Source: DASQFQ01 sp963730115 (GTDB taxonomy: Bacteria; Actinomycetota; Thermoleophilia; Solirubrobacterales; Solirubrobacteraceae). From it: a stretch of DNA of 64,000 bases. A model generated the notes under the pieces. That model did no database searches. It had not been told where the DNA came from and worked only from the letters and a program-made list of their open reading frames with translations. A program made the position numbers and the translations under genes. The stretch covers positions 434,001 through 498,000 of the forward strand of contig CAVSQM010000012.1 of NCBI GenBank assembly GCA_963730115.1, read 5' to 3'. Of the stretch, positions 56,428-64,000 are shown piece by piece (the stretch's first letter is position 1; each line of letters starts with the position of its first letter).

Positions 56428-57909
56428 TCAGGACTCTACGAAATACCGGCCTGTCTCGCCACCCGAGAACCAGCGGCTCGTGACGGTCTTCTTGCGCGTG
56501 TAGAACTCGACCGCGTCCGGCCCGTGGGCGTGCAGGTCGCCGAGGAACGAGTCCTTCCAGCCGGAGAACGGGAAGAACGCGACCGGCGCCGCGACGCCGA
56601 CGTTGACGCCGATCATCCCGACCTCGACCTCGTGGCGGAAGCGGCGCACCGCGGCGCCCGACTCGGTGAAGATCGAGACGCCGTTGCCGTAGGCGCTGGC
56701 GTTGACGGTGTGGATCGCGTCCTCGAGCGACTCGGCGTGGACCATCGCGAGCACCGGCCCGAACACCTCGTCGCGCCAGATCTCCATCTCGGGATTGACG
56801 CCGTCGACGATCGTCGGGCCCACGAACCCGTCCGGAGCGCCGCGGCCGTCGAGCACGATCTCCGCGCCCTCCGCCTCGGCGCGGTCGACGTAGCCGCGCA
56901 CGCGCTCGCAGGCGGAGCGCGAGATCAGCGGGCCGACCTCGACGCCCTCCTCGAGCCCGTCGCCGACCTTCATGTCGGCCGCGGCCTCGCGCAGCGCGTC
57001 GCGCAGGCGCGAGTGCGCGTCACCCACCGCGACGACCACCGAGCCCGCCATGCAGCGCTGGCCGGCGGCGCCGAAGGCGGAGCCGAGGATGCCGCCGACG
57101 GTCTTGTCGAGCACGGCGTCCGGCATCACGACCATGTGGTTCTTGGCCCCGCCGAGCGCCTGCACGCGCTTGCCGCGCGCCGCGGCGCGGGCGTAGACGT
57201 GGCGCGCGACCTTCGCCGAGCCGACGAACGACACGGCGTCGATATCCGGGTGGTCGAGGATCGCGTCGGCGATCTGCCGGTCGCCGTTGACGAGGTTGAC
57301 CACGCCGTCGGGCAGGTCGAGCTCGTCGAGCGACTCGAACACGAGCGACTGCGTCATCGGCACCTGCTCGGACGGCTTGAGCACGAACGTGTTGCCGCAC
57401 GCGATCGCGAACGGCAGGAACCAGAACGGCACCATCGCCGGGAAGTTGAAGGGCACGATCGCCGCGCACACGCCGACCGGCTGGCGCACGGTCTCGGCGT
57501 CGACGTTGCGCGCGACGTCCTCGATGATCCGGCCCTGCATCGTCGTCGGCACCGCGCAGGCGGCCTCGACCATCTCGATCATGCGGCCGACCTCGGCGCG
57601 CGCGTCGGGCAGCGTCTTGCCCATCTCGGTGGTGACCGAGCGCGCGAGGTCCTCGCGACGGGCGTCGAGCTTCTCGCGCAGCGTGAACAGCCGGCGGGCG
57701 CGCTCGGGCACGGCCACGGCGCGCCAGGCGGGCAGCGCGGCGCGCGCGGCGGCGACCGCGGCGTCGAGCTCGCCGGCGGTGGAGAGCGGGACGCGGGCGA
57801 TCACGTCGCCGGTGGCGGGGTTGGTGACGTCGAGCAGGTCGGAGGACTCGGACTCGGTCCAGCGGCCGCCCACGTAGTTGCTGAGAAGACGTGTGGTGGT
57901 GGTGGCCAT
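56428..57909 (-). CDS. mmsA: CoA-acylating methylmalonate-semialdehyde dehydrogenase
   Basis: The 493-residue enzyme converts methylmalonate semialdehyde to propionyl-CoA in valine or inositol breakdown. The family-specific VPFNFPAMVPFWFLPFAIACGNTF, GGAKNHMVVMPDA (lacking the usual general-base Glu of other aldehyde dehydrogenases) and the catalytic Cys in AAGQRCMAGS are intact, as is FPFSGWKDSFLGDLHAHG. No iol or val genes adjoin. TAGGGT lies 6 nt before the ATG. Confidence 0.92.
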   Translation of the reverse strand: MATTTTRLLSNYVGGRWTESESSDLLDVTNPATGDVIARVPLSTAGELDAAVAAARAALPAWRAVAVPERARRLFTLREKLDARREDLARSVTTEMGKTLPDARAEVGRMIEMVEAACAVPTTMQGRIIEDVARNVDAETVRQPVGVCAAIVPFNFPAMVPFWFLPFAIACGNTFVLKPSEQVPMTQSLVFESLDELDLPDGVVNLVNGDRQIADAILDHPDIDAVSFVGSAKVARHVYARAAARGKRVQALGGAKNHMVVMPDAVLDKTVGGILGSAFGAAGQRCMAGSVVVAVGDAHSRLRDALREAAADMKVGDGLEEGVEVGPLISRSACERVRGYVDRAEAEGAEIVLDGRGAPDGFVGPTIVDGVNPEMEIWRDEVFGPVLAMVHAESLEDAIHTVNASAYGNGVSIFTESGAAVRRFRHEVEVGMIGVNVGVAAPVAFFPFSGWKDSFLGDLHAHGPDAVEFYTRKKTVTSRWFSGGETGRYFVES

Positions 57910-57915
57910 GCGGTG

Positions 57916-57921
57916 ACCCTA
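57916..57921 (-). promoter_or_regulatory. -10-like TAGGGT of mmsA
   Basis: On the minus strand TAGGGT lies 6 nt before the mmsA ATG. Its TAG is also the stop codon of the upstream transporter gene, so it may be coincidence. Confidence 0.3.
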
Positions 57922-58362
57922 CCCCCGGACAACGAGCAAGGTGCCGACGGCGAGCAGGAGGACGCCGATCGCCTTGCTCGCGCTGATCGGGTCCTTGTCG
58001 AGGCCCAGGAGCCCGAACTGGTCGATGATCACGCCCATCGTCAGCTGGCCGGCGACGGTGGCGGCCACGATCCCGCCGGCGCCGAGCGTGCGCACGGTCA
58101 CGAGGACGGTCGACACGTAGCAGGCGCCGAGCACGCCGCCGATCAGGTACTGCGGCGCGAGCGTCCTGGCCTCCGCGATCTGTCCGTAGCCGCCGCGCAC
58201 GAGGCCGGCGATCACCGCGAGGATGATCGTGCCGGTCGCGAACGAGAAGAAGGCGGCCTGGAAGTTGCCGATCGTCTTGCCGAGCGTCGAGTTGATCGGC
58301 CCCTGGAGGGCGACCATCCCGCCGACCACGGCGGTGAGCACGACTGCGAGGCCGCGGTCCAC
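57919..58362 (-). CDS. DMT-family transporter of the YdcZ/DUF606 type
   Basis: The 147-residue protein has five membrane helices and the family marks GGMVALQGPINSTLGKTIGN and LGACYVSTVLVTVRTLGAGGIVAATVAGQL. Such small proteins often work as pairs, but only one is present. The GTG start overlaps the polA stop (TAGTG). Confidence 0.8.
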   Translation of the reverse strand: MDRGLAVVLTAVVGGMVALQGPINSTLGKTIGNFQAAFFSFATGTIILAVIAGLVRGGYGQIAEARTLAPQYLIGGVLGACYVSTVLVTVRTLGAGGIVAATVAGQLTMGVIIDQFGLLGLDKDPISASKAIGVLLLAVGTLLVVRG

Positions 58363-60956
58363 TACTTCGCGTCCAGCCAGTTCGGGCCGACGCCGGACTC
58401 GACGGCCAGCGGCGGGTCCATCTCGGCGGCGCCGACCATCTCGCGGCGCGCGATCTCGGTTGCCTGCTCGGCCTCCTCGACCGGGCCCTCGAACAGCAGC
58501 TCGTCGTGGATCTGCAGGATGCAGCGGGTCCGCAGGCCGGCGTCGCGCAGCGCGTCGTGCGAGCGGACCATCGCGACCTTGATGATGTCGGCGGCGGTGC
58601 CCTGGATGACGCTGTTGACCGCGAGCCGCTCGCCGAGCTTGCGCGTCTGCCAGTTGCGGGCGCGGATCTCCGGGATCTGGCGGCGGCGGCCGAAGAGGGT
58701 GCTCACGTAGCCGTGCTCCTCGGCCTGGGTGACGGCGTCGGCCATGAACTGCGCGACGGCCGGGAAGCGCTCGAGGTAGCGGTCGATGAACTCCTGCGCC
58801 TCGTCCTGCTCGATCTGGAGGCGGTCCGCGAGCCCGTAGGCGGAGAGGCCGTAGACGATCCCGTAGTTGACCATCTTCGCCTTGCTGCGCATCCCGACCG
58901 TGAGGTGCTCGGGAGCGGTGTCGAAGACGGCGGCGGCGGTCTCGGTGTGGACGTCCTCGCCGCGCAGGAAGATGTCGCGCAGCACCTGCTCGTCGGCGAC
59001 GTGGGCGAGGATCCGCAGCTCGACCTGCGAGTAGTCGACGGAGATCAGGGAGTTGCCGGCCTCCGCGACGAAGCAGGCGCGGATCTCGCGGCCGGTCTCG
59101 GTGCGGATCGGGATGTTCTGGAGGTTCGGGTTGATGCTGGCGAGGCGGCCGGTGGCGGCGGTGACCTGCAGGAACGTCGTGTGCAGGCGGCCGTCGTCGC
59201 CGATCCAGGTGGGGAGCGCGTCGAGGTAGGTCTGGACGAGCTTGGAGAGCTCCCGGAAGCGCTCGATCTTGGGGATGATCGGGTGCTCGTCGCGGATCGC
59301 CTGCAGCACGCGCGCGTCGGTGGAGAAGCCGGTCTTGCCGCGGCGCTTGCGCGAGAGGCCGAGCTTCTCGAACAGGATCTGGCCGAGCTGCTGGGGCGAG
59401 CCGATCACGAACTCCTCGCCGGCGTCGTCCCAGATCTCGCGCTCGAGGGCGTCGGCGTCGGCGCGGATGCGGGAGGCGACGGTCTCGAGCTTCTGCGTGT
59501 CGAGCTTGATGCCCTGCTTCTCGCACTCGCGGAGGACGTGCACGAGCGGGAGCTCGATGTCGGTCAGGAGGTCGACCAGGCCGCGCTCGTTGAGCTGGGC
59601 GGCCTGCTGCTCGGCGAGCGTGTGGACGAGCACGGCGCGGGCGCCCTGCTCGTCGTCGGCGTTGACGGCCATGCCGCGCTCCTCGGTGAGCTCGTCGAGC
59701 GGGTAGCCGCGGCGGGCGGGGTCGAGCAGGTAGGCGGCGATCTCGGTGTCGAACACGAGGTTGGGCGGGACGTCGCCGAGCGCCTTGGCGTCGTGGGCGA
59801 CCACGGGCCGCTGCTTGGCGGCGGCGACGAGCTGCGCGGGGTCGTCGACGGCGCCGACGAGCACATGGCTGCCGCCGGAGTAGGCGCCGAAGCGCCACTG
59901 CGTCTCGCGCGGGATCAGCTCTCCTTCGGCGATCTCGGGCGCGAGCGCGACGAGCGCGAGCGGGTCGCCGCCGAGCATGTCGACGTCCTGCGGGCGGCCC
60001 TCGCGGATCGGGATCGTCTTGGCGTCCTGCGCCTCGGGGCGGGGGATCTCCTCGGCCTCGAGCTCGAAGAGGGCTTCCTCGAGGCGGCGCAGCGGGTCGC
60101 GCAGCTCCCACTCGCGGAACGTCTGGCGGAGGTCCTTGCGGTCGGGGCGGCGGCCGATCTCGGCTTCGAGGTCGAGGTCGACGGGGACGTCGAACACGAT
60201 CGTCGCGAGCTGCTTGGAGACGCGGGCGTCCTCGGCGTGGTTGGTGAGGTTCTCCTTGCGCTTGGCGCCGGAGATCTGGTCGACGCTGTTGAGGACCGTC
60301 TCGAGGTCGCCGAAGCGCTGCAGCAGGTCGGACGCGGTCTTGTCGCCGATGCCGGGGACGCCGGGGATGTTGTCGGAGGTGTCGCCCTTGAGGCCGATGA
60401 AGTCGGGGATCAGCTCGGGCGGGATGCCGTAGCGGTCGATGACGCCCTCGCGGTCATAGACCTTCGTGTCCGTGATGCCCCTCGAGGTGGTCATGATCCG
60501 CACGCCGTCGCCGACGAGCTGGTAGGCGTCGCGGTCGCCGGTGACGACCATGACCGGGATCTGGCGCTCCTGGGCCTGGCGGACGAGGCTGGCGATCACG
60601 TCGTCGGCCTCGAAGCCCTCGACGGAGATGTTGCGGTAGCCGAACGCCTCGACGAGCGGCCGGAGCGCCGGCCACTGCTGCTTGAGCAGGTCGGGGCGGG
60701 AGGAGCGCTGGGCCTTGTAGTCGGCGGAGATCTCCTTGCGGCCGGACATCCCGGCGTCCCACACCACGACGGTCGGCACCTCGCCGTAGTCCGTGAGGAT
60801 CTTCACGAGCATGCTGGCGAAGCCGAAGATCGCGTTCGTGGGGCGGCCGTCGGAGGTGGCGATCGACTCGGGGAGCGCGAAGAACGCGCGGTAGGCGAGC
60901 GAGTTCCCGTCGATCAGGAAGAGCTCTTTGGGGGTGTTGCCGTTGCCCTTGGCCAT
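58362..60956 (-). CDS. polA: DNA polymerase I
   Basis: The 864-residue protein has the N-terminal 5'-nuclease (FLIDGNSLAYRAFFALP, VVTGDRDAYQLV, IGLKGDTSDNIPGVPGIGDKTA), a middle exonuclease-like domain and the C-terminal polymerase with motif A SVDYSQVELRILAHV, motif B RSKAKMVNYGIVYGLSAYG and motif C QIHDEL. I do not see the first 3'-5' exonuclease motif (DxE), so proofreading is probably lost. The ATG has TAAAGT 11 nt upstream. Start chosen at MAKGNGNTPKELFLID. Confidence 0.96.
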   Translation of the reverse strand: MAKGNGNTPKELFLIDGNSLAYRAFFALPESIATSDGRPTNAIFGFASMLVKILTDYGEVPTVVVWDAGMSGRKEISADYKAQRSSRPDLLKQQWPALRPLVEAFGYRNISVEGFEADDVIASLVRQAQERQIPVMVVTGDRDAYQLVGDGVRIMTTSRGITDTKVYDREGVIDRYGIPPELIPDFIGLKGDTSDNIPGVPGIGDKTASDLLQRFGDLETVLNSVDQISGAKRKENLTNHAEDARVSKQLATIVFDVPVDLDLEAEIGRRPDRKDLRQTFREWELRDPLRRLEEALFELEAEEIPRPEAQDAKTIPIREGRPQDVDMLGGDPLALVALAPEIAEGELIPRETQWRFGAYSGGSHVLVGAVDDPAQLVAAAKQRPVVAHDAKALGDVPPNLVFDTEIAAYLLDPARRGYPLDELTEERGMAVNADDEQGARAVLVHTLAEQQAAQLNERGLVDLLTDIELPLVHVLRECEKQGIKLDTQKLETVASRIRADADALEREIWDDAGEEFVIGSPQQLGQILFEKLGLSRKRRGKTGFSTDARVLQAIRDEHPIIPKIERFRELSKLVQTYLDALPTWIGDDGRLHTTFLQVTAATGRLASINPNLQNIPIRTETGREIRACFVAEAGNSLISVDYSQVELRILAHVADEQVLRDIFLRGEDVHTETAAAVFDTAPEHLTVGMRSKAKMVNYGIVYGLSAYGLADRLQIEQDEAQEFIDRYLERFPAVAQFMADAVTQAEEHGYVSTLFGRRRQIPEIRARNWQTRKLGERLAVNSVIQGTAADIIKVAMVRSHDALRDAGLRTRCILQIHDELLFEGPVEEAEQATEIARREMVGAAEMDPPLAVESGVGPNWLDAK

Positions 60957-60966
60957 CGCGGGAGAA

Positions 60967-60981
60967 CACTTTATGTCGCCC
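60967..60981 (-). promoter_or_regulatory. Putative polA promoter block with -10 TAAAGT
   Basis: The block GGGCGACATAAAGTG matches the uvrA upstream block (GGGCGACATACACTG) at 13 of 15 positions and contains the -10 hexamer in the same place. Shared regulation of the two repair genes is possible. Confidence 0.4.
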
Positions 60982-61036
60982 GGCGGGTCGGCCTCGGCGC
61001 GGTCGGGCGAACCCCTCGATAGGCTGGAGTCCCGCG

Positions 61037-62531
61037 ATGGCCGAAGAGACCACCGAGTCAGACAAGCCCGAAGTGCCGATCCCCGCCGAGGCCGCCGCCA
61101 CCGAGGCGCCCGCGAAGGAAGCGCCGGACTCCCCGGCCGGCGAAGCGCCACCGGCCGACGCTCCACCGGAGCCGCCGGCGCCGGACGTCGCCGCCACCGC
61201 CGCGGGAGCCGCCCCACCGGCCGAGGCCGCCGAGGTGCCGACGCCGGCAGAGGCCGCCACGGCCGACGAGCCCGCGCCGGAGACACCCACGGCCGACACG
61301 CCGCCGGCAGCCGAGGGCACCCCCGCCGACCCGACACCGGCGACCCCCGAGCCCGCGGCCGAGGCGCCACCTGCCGCCGAAGCCACGACCGACGCCCCGC
61401 CGCCCGCCGAGGCCGCCGCGGAGCACACCGCCCGCCGCCGAGGCCGCACCTTCACCCGCCGCGGACACCCCGCCCGCCGCCGAGGCGCCACCTGCCGCCG
61501 AAGCCACGACCGACGCCCCGCCGCCCGCCGAGGCCGCCGCGGAGACACCGCCCGCCGCCGAGGCCACACCTTCACCCGCCGCCGAGGCCGCTTCGGCCGC
61601 CGAAGCCACCCCTGACCGCCGCCGACACGCCGCACCCGCCGAGGCACGCCGGCCGACTCCGCCGGCCGCTCCCGCCGCGCCCGCCGGCCGACGAGGCTCC
61701 CGCCGCGCCCGCCGCCGACGGGGCTCCCGCCGCTCCCGCCGCCGAAGGGGCTCGCCGCCGCGCCGCCGGCGACGCCAAGCCGGCCGGGTCCAAGCCGGCC
61801 CGCCCGCCGCGGCCGAAGCGGCGCCGGCCGTCCGCTGCCGAGCGGCATCGCCGTGCGTTCTACTCGCGGCTGACCGAGATTCGCAAGGGCGACACGGCTC
61901 CCGTGCAGCCCTCCACTCCCGCAGCCCGCCGCCGAGGCACAGCCGCCCGCCGAGGCGCAGCCGCCCGCCGAGGGTGAGGCGCCTGCCGAGGCCGCTCCCG
62001 CCCCGCTCCGAGCCGGAGCCCGTCAACGAGGCGCAGCGGTCGGCTCGGGTGCAGGCTCGGCTCGTCGCCGCCGTCGAGCGCGTCGGGGGGCCGGAGGCGG
62101 TTCGCGAGGCCCTCTCTCCCCCGCGCCGTGAGGACGGGCAGACGATGAAGTGGTCCGCGGTCTGCTGCGAGCGCGCTGAAGGGCTCAAGCCCGGCGATCC
62201 CGTCTTCCAGGCGTGGGTGCGGCTCGCCGCGACCCCCGTCCGCGAGGTCAAGGCCGTCACGCAGCCGCCGCGCGAGGAGCGCGGCCCGCGCCGCGGCGGA
62301 GGCCGCCGCGACGGGCGCGGGCGCCAGGACCGCGGCCCCCGCGACGACCGGCCCGCCGGCCGCGAGGAGCTCGCCGCGCTCGGCCGCGACGGCGCCCTCC
62401 GCCGCCAGGTCCGCATCATCGGCCTCGAGGACGATCAGAAGGACAAGCAGAGCCGCGAAGAGCAGCGGCGCGCCGAGCGCGACGCCAAGCGCAAGGCCGA
62501 GGCCGAGCGCCTCGCCCGCCTCGGCTACTAG
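61037..62531 (+). pseudogene. Ala/Pro/Glu-rich protein with basic C-terminus, frameshifted
   Basis: The frame starts MAEETTESDKPEVPIPAEAA and stays Ala/Pro/Glu-rich to about residue 125. A one-base insertion at about 61424 and several further +1 shifts through 62010 then scramble it. The last frame gives a folded-looking domain (RVQARLVAAVERVGGPEAV, MKWSAVCCERAEGL) and an Arg/Gly-rich, then charged helical, tail ending ERLARLGY. The tail could bind nucleic acid. Function unknown. It is divergent from polA. Repetitive GC sequence makes assembly error likely. Confidence 0.5.
61359..61582 (+). repeat. Two tandem ~104-bp direct repeats in the Ala/Pro-rich gene
   Basis: Copies at 61359-61462 and 61480-61582 match except for one substitution and one extra C in the first copy (GGAGCACACC against GGAGACACC). 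The indel itself causes the first frameshift, because the second copy reads AAETPPAAEATPSP. Confidence 0.8.
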
Positions 62532-62876
62532 CTAGCCCGCGCCGCCGCCGCCGATCAGCTCGTCCGGGTCGTCGACGACCGGGAAGCGCTGATCGATCCG
62601 CGTGACCTCGAGCAGGCGCGCGACCATCCCGCCGCCGCGGACGACCGCGAAGCGCATCCCGTGCTCGCGCGCCCGCAGCTCCGTGGCGAGGAGGACGCGG
62701 ACGCCGGTGGAATCGAGGAACTGCAGCTCGCGCAGATCCGCGACCAGCAGCGAGCAGCCGTCCATCGCCGCCGCCAGCTCCTCGAGCGCCTGCGCCTCGG
62801 TGGCGATGTCGAGATCGCCCGCCAGGGCGACGATCGCGGCGTCGTCGCGCCGCTCCAGGCTCGTCGAGAAGCTCAT
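62532..62876 (-). CDS. STAS-domain anti-anti-sigma factor
   Basis: The 114-residue protein has the SpoIIAA/RsbV fold with ALAGDLDIATE and the phosphorylatable Ser in LQFLDSTGVRVLL. It would release a sigma factor by binding the ATPase encoded just upstream when dephosphorylated by the SpoIIE-type phosphatase. ATGA overlap with the ATPase gene. Confidence 0.9.
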   Translation of the reverse strand: MSFSTSLERRDDAAIVALAGDLDIATEAQALEELAAAMDGCSLLVADLRELQFLDSTGVRVLLATELRAREHGMRFAVVRGGGMVARLLEVTRIDQRFPVVDDPDELIGGGGAG

Positions 62877-63265
62877 CGCCGCTTCAGCTCACACCACACG
62901 ACATTCGCCTCACCATCGTGATCGACCCCCCATCGCTCCGCGAGCTGGTCGACCAGCACGAGGCCCCAGCCTCCCACATGACCCGGATCGGACGGCGGCC
63001 GCGGGGGCCGGAACCCCGGCCCCGGGTCGCGCACGGCGACCCGCACGGTGTCGCCCGAAGTCGCCACCGACAGCTGGAGCGGCTGCGTGGCGTCGAGCCC
63101 CGCGTGGCGCACGCTGTTGGTGACCAGCTCCGAGATCAGCAGCACGACGTCACCGAAGACGGACCCGAGGTGGCCGTCGAGGCCGGCGATCGCGTCCCGC
63201 GCCACCTTCGCCGAATGTGGCTCCGCCGGCAGCTCCAGCGCGATGAGCGGGTCGACTTTCTTCAT
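62873..63265 (-). CDS. RsbW-like anti-sigma kinase (HATPase)
   Basis: The 130-residue GHKL ATPase has the N box LLISELVTNSVRHAG and G motifs VRDPGPGF...GGWGLVLVDQLAERWG. It should bind a sigma factor and phosphorylate the STAS protein. Its ATG overlaps the phosphatase stop and its stop overlaps the STAS start, forming a tightly coupled partner-switching operon. Confidence 0.9.
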   Translation of the reverse strand: MKKVDPLIALELPAEPHSAKVARDAIAGLDGHLGSVFGDVVLLISELVTNSVRHAGLDATQPLQLSVATSGDTVRVAVRDPGPGFRPPRPPSDPGHVGGWGLVLVDQLAERWGVDHDGEANVVWCELKRR

Positions 63266-64000
63266 CGATCGCCTTCGGAGGCTACCGGCGCCAGATTCCG
63301 CGCCGCGAGCAGGCACACGTCGTCGCCCCCGGCCGGGGCGTACGCCGCCAGCGCCGCCTGCAGGCGCTCCACCAGCGCCGTCGCGCTCTCGCGCCCGTGC
63401 GCGGCCACCAGCGACCGCAGCCGCTCCTCCCCGAACCGCTCCGACGACCCGTTGCGCGCATCGAGGATCCCGTCCGTGTAGAGCAGCACGCCGGCCGCCT
63501 GCGCTCAGCGGCTCGCTCGAGCTCTCCACGTCCAGCACGGACTCCAGCCCCAGCGGCTGCCCCGCCCCCGCGGCGTCCAGCAGCGAACCGTCCTCGAGCC
63601 GCAGCGGCGGCGGATGCCCCGCGATCGCCCACGCCAGCGTCGCGTCGGCCGGCCGGTGCACCACGCACACCGCCGTCACGTAGTCGACCGACGTCCCCAC
63701 GCGGTCGACCAGCGCCGCGTTCGCGAGCCGCAGCAGACGCGCCGGGTCGTCCTCGAACGGCGCGAACGTCACGAGCGACGTGCGGACGAACACCGCCCGC
63801 CGCGCCGCCGTCACCCCCTTCCCCACCACGTCGCCGACCAGCAGCACCGTCGACCCCCGCGGCCCCTCGGCGGTGAGGAAGAAATCGCCACCCACGCCCT
63901 GCTCGGCCGGCACGTAGTGCGCCGCGAGCTCGAGCTCAGGCCGCGGCACCACGATCGCCGGCCGCAGCGCGTCCCGCACCGCCTCCGCCTCGTCGAGCTC
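63262..64000 (-). pseudogene. SpoIIE/PP2C-type phosphatase, frameshifted, 5' end missing
   Basis: The frame is open to the window edge, so the N-terminus (possibly a sensor domain) is not seen. PP2C metal-binding residues appear in EQGVGGDFFLT, LLVGDVVGKGVTAA, LLYTDGILDARNG and GGDDVCLLAARN. One extra base at about 63493 splits the gene; removing it reads LSAGGGVLLYTDG. It should dephosphorylate the STAS protein encoded two genes downstream. Confidence 0.8.

Overview
This window looks like chromosomal DNA from a very GC-rich, Gram-positive-type actinobacterium. The best guess is the Thermoleophilia/Solirubrobacterales. Support comes from the strong G/C third-base bias, many GTG starts, operons joined by ATGA/GTGA overlaps, a SigK/RskA-type sigma/anti-sigma pair, a secreted protein with two HtaA-like repeats, and a secreted beta-propeller ending in a basic domain of the 'RFRGRLRGKTLTPGTYRF' type that I associate with that order. 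The placement is inference. I found no tRNA, rRNA, CRISPR array, prophage or transposase gene. Coding density is very high and no gap reaches 300 bp.

Layout. 1-10.9 kb: serine hydrolase, uvrA, a beta-propeller protein coupled to a membrane GGDEF/HD-GYP protein, then a sugar block (Gfo/Idh/MocA dehydrogenase, class I aldolase, divergent PfkB kinase). 10.9-16.1 kb: enoyl-CoA hydratase, then a LacI-controlled unit (esterase lipoprotein, LacI regulator, manA) and an FGGY sugar kinase. 16.1-25.6 kb: an anti-sigma-type ATPase, carboxypeptidase Taq, a coiled-coil protein, prmA, mutY, an ABC-2 exporter, uvrB and an SRPBCC protein. 25.7-29.9 kb: HtaA protein, sigma/anti-sigma pair, universal stress protein, amino-acid permease. 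29.9-46.7 kb: a carbohydrate island with a debranching-type glucosidase, GH32-like and GH13 enzymes, a LacI regulator and a complete sugar ABC importer. A flavin electron-transfer cassette (ApbE, FMN-binding protein, ferric-reductase-like flavoprotein) sits inside it. 46.7-64 kb: SDR, lytic transglycosylase, coaE, rpsA, FAD oxidoreductase, beta-carbonic anhydrase, hydrolases, a split XdhC pair, two aldehyde dehydrogenases including mmsA, polA, an Ala/Pro-rich protein, and a SpoIIE/RsbW/STAS partner-switching operon that runs off the right edge.

The most unusual feature is a family of four dispersed intergenic palindromic elements (about 150-180 bp) at 1082-1263, 10718-10868, 22874-23050 and 46946-47105. 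They carry inverted GTCAAC/GTTGAC termini and one or two small hairpins related to TTGATCCCGCTATGCGGGA, and every copy lies at the 3' end of genes. The ten convergent gene pairs fall into two classes: three are separated by such an element, and the other seven abut or overlap at their stop codons.

Two other global patterns matter. First, at least six otherwise well-conserved genes, and probably the esterase start, are broken by frameshifts that are all +1 in direction. That points to assembly insertions as much as to real decay. Second, many operon-leading genes lack a Shine-Dalgarno sequence and instead have a TAnnnT hexamer 5-8 nt before the start codon, as expected for leaderless transcripts.
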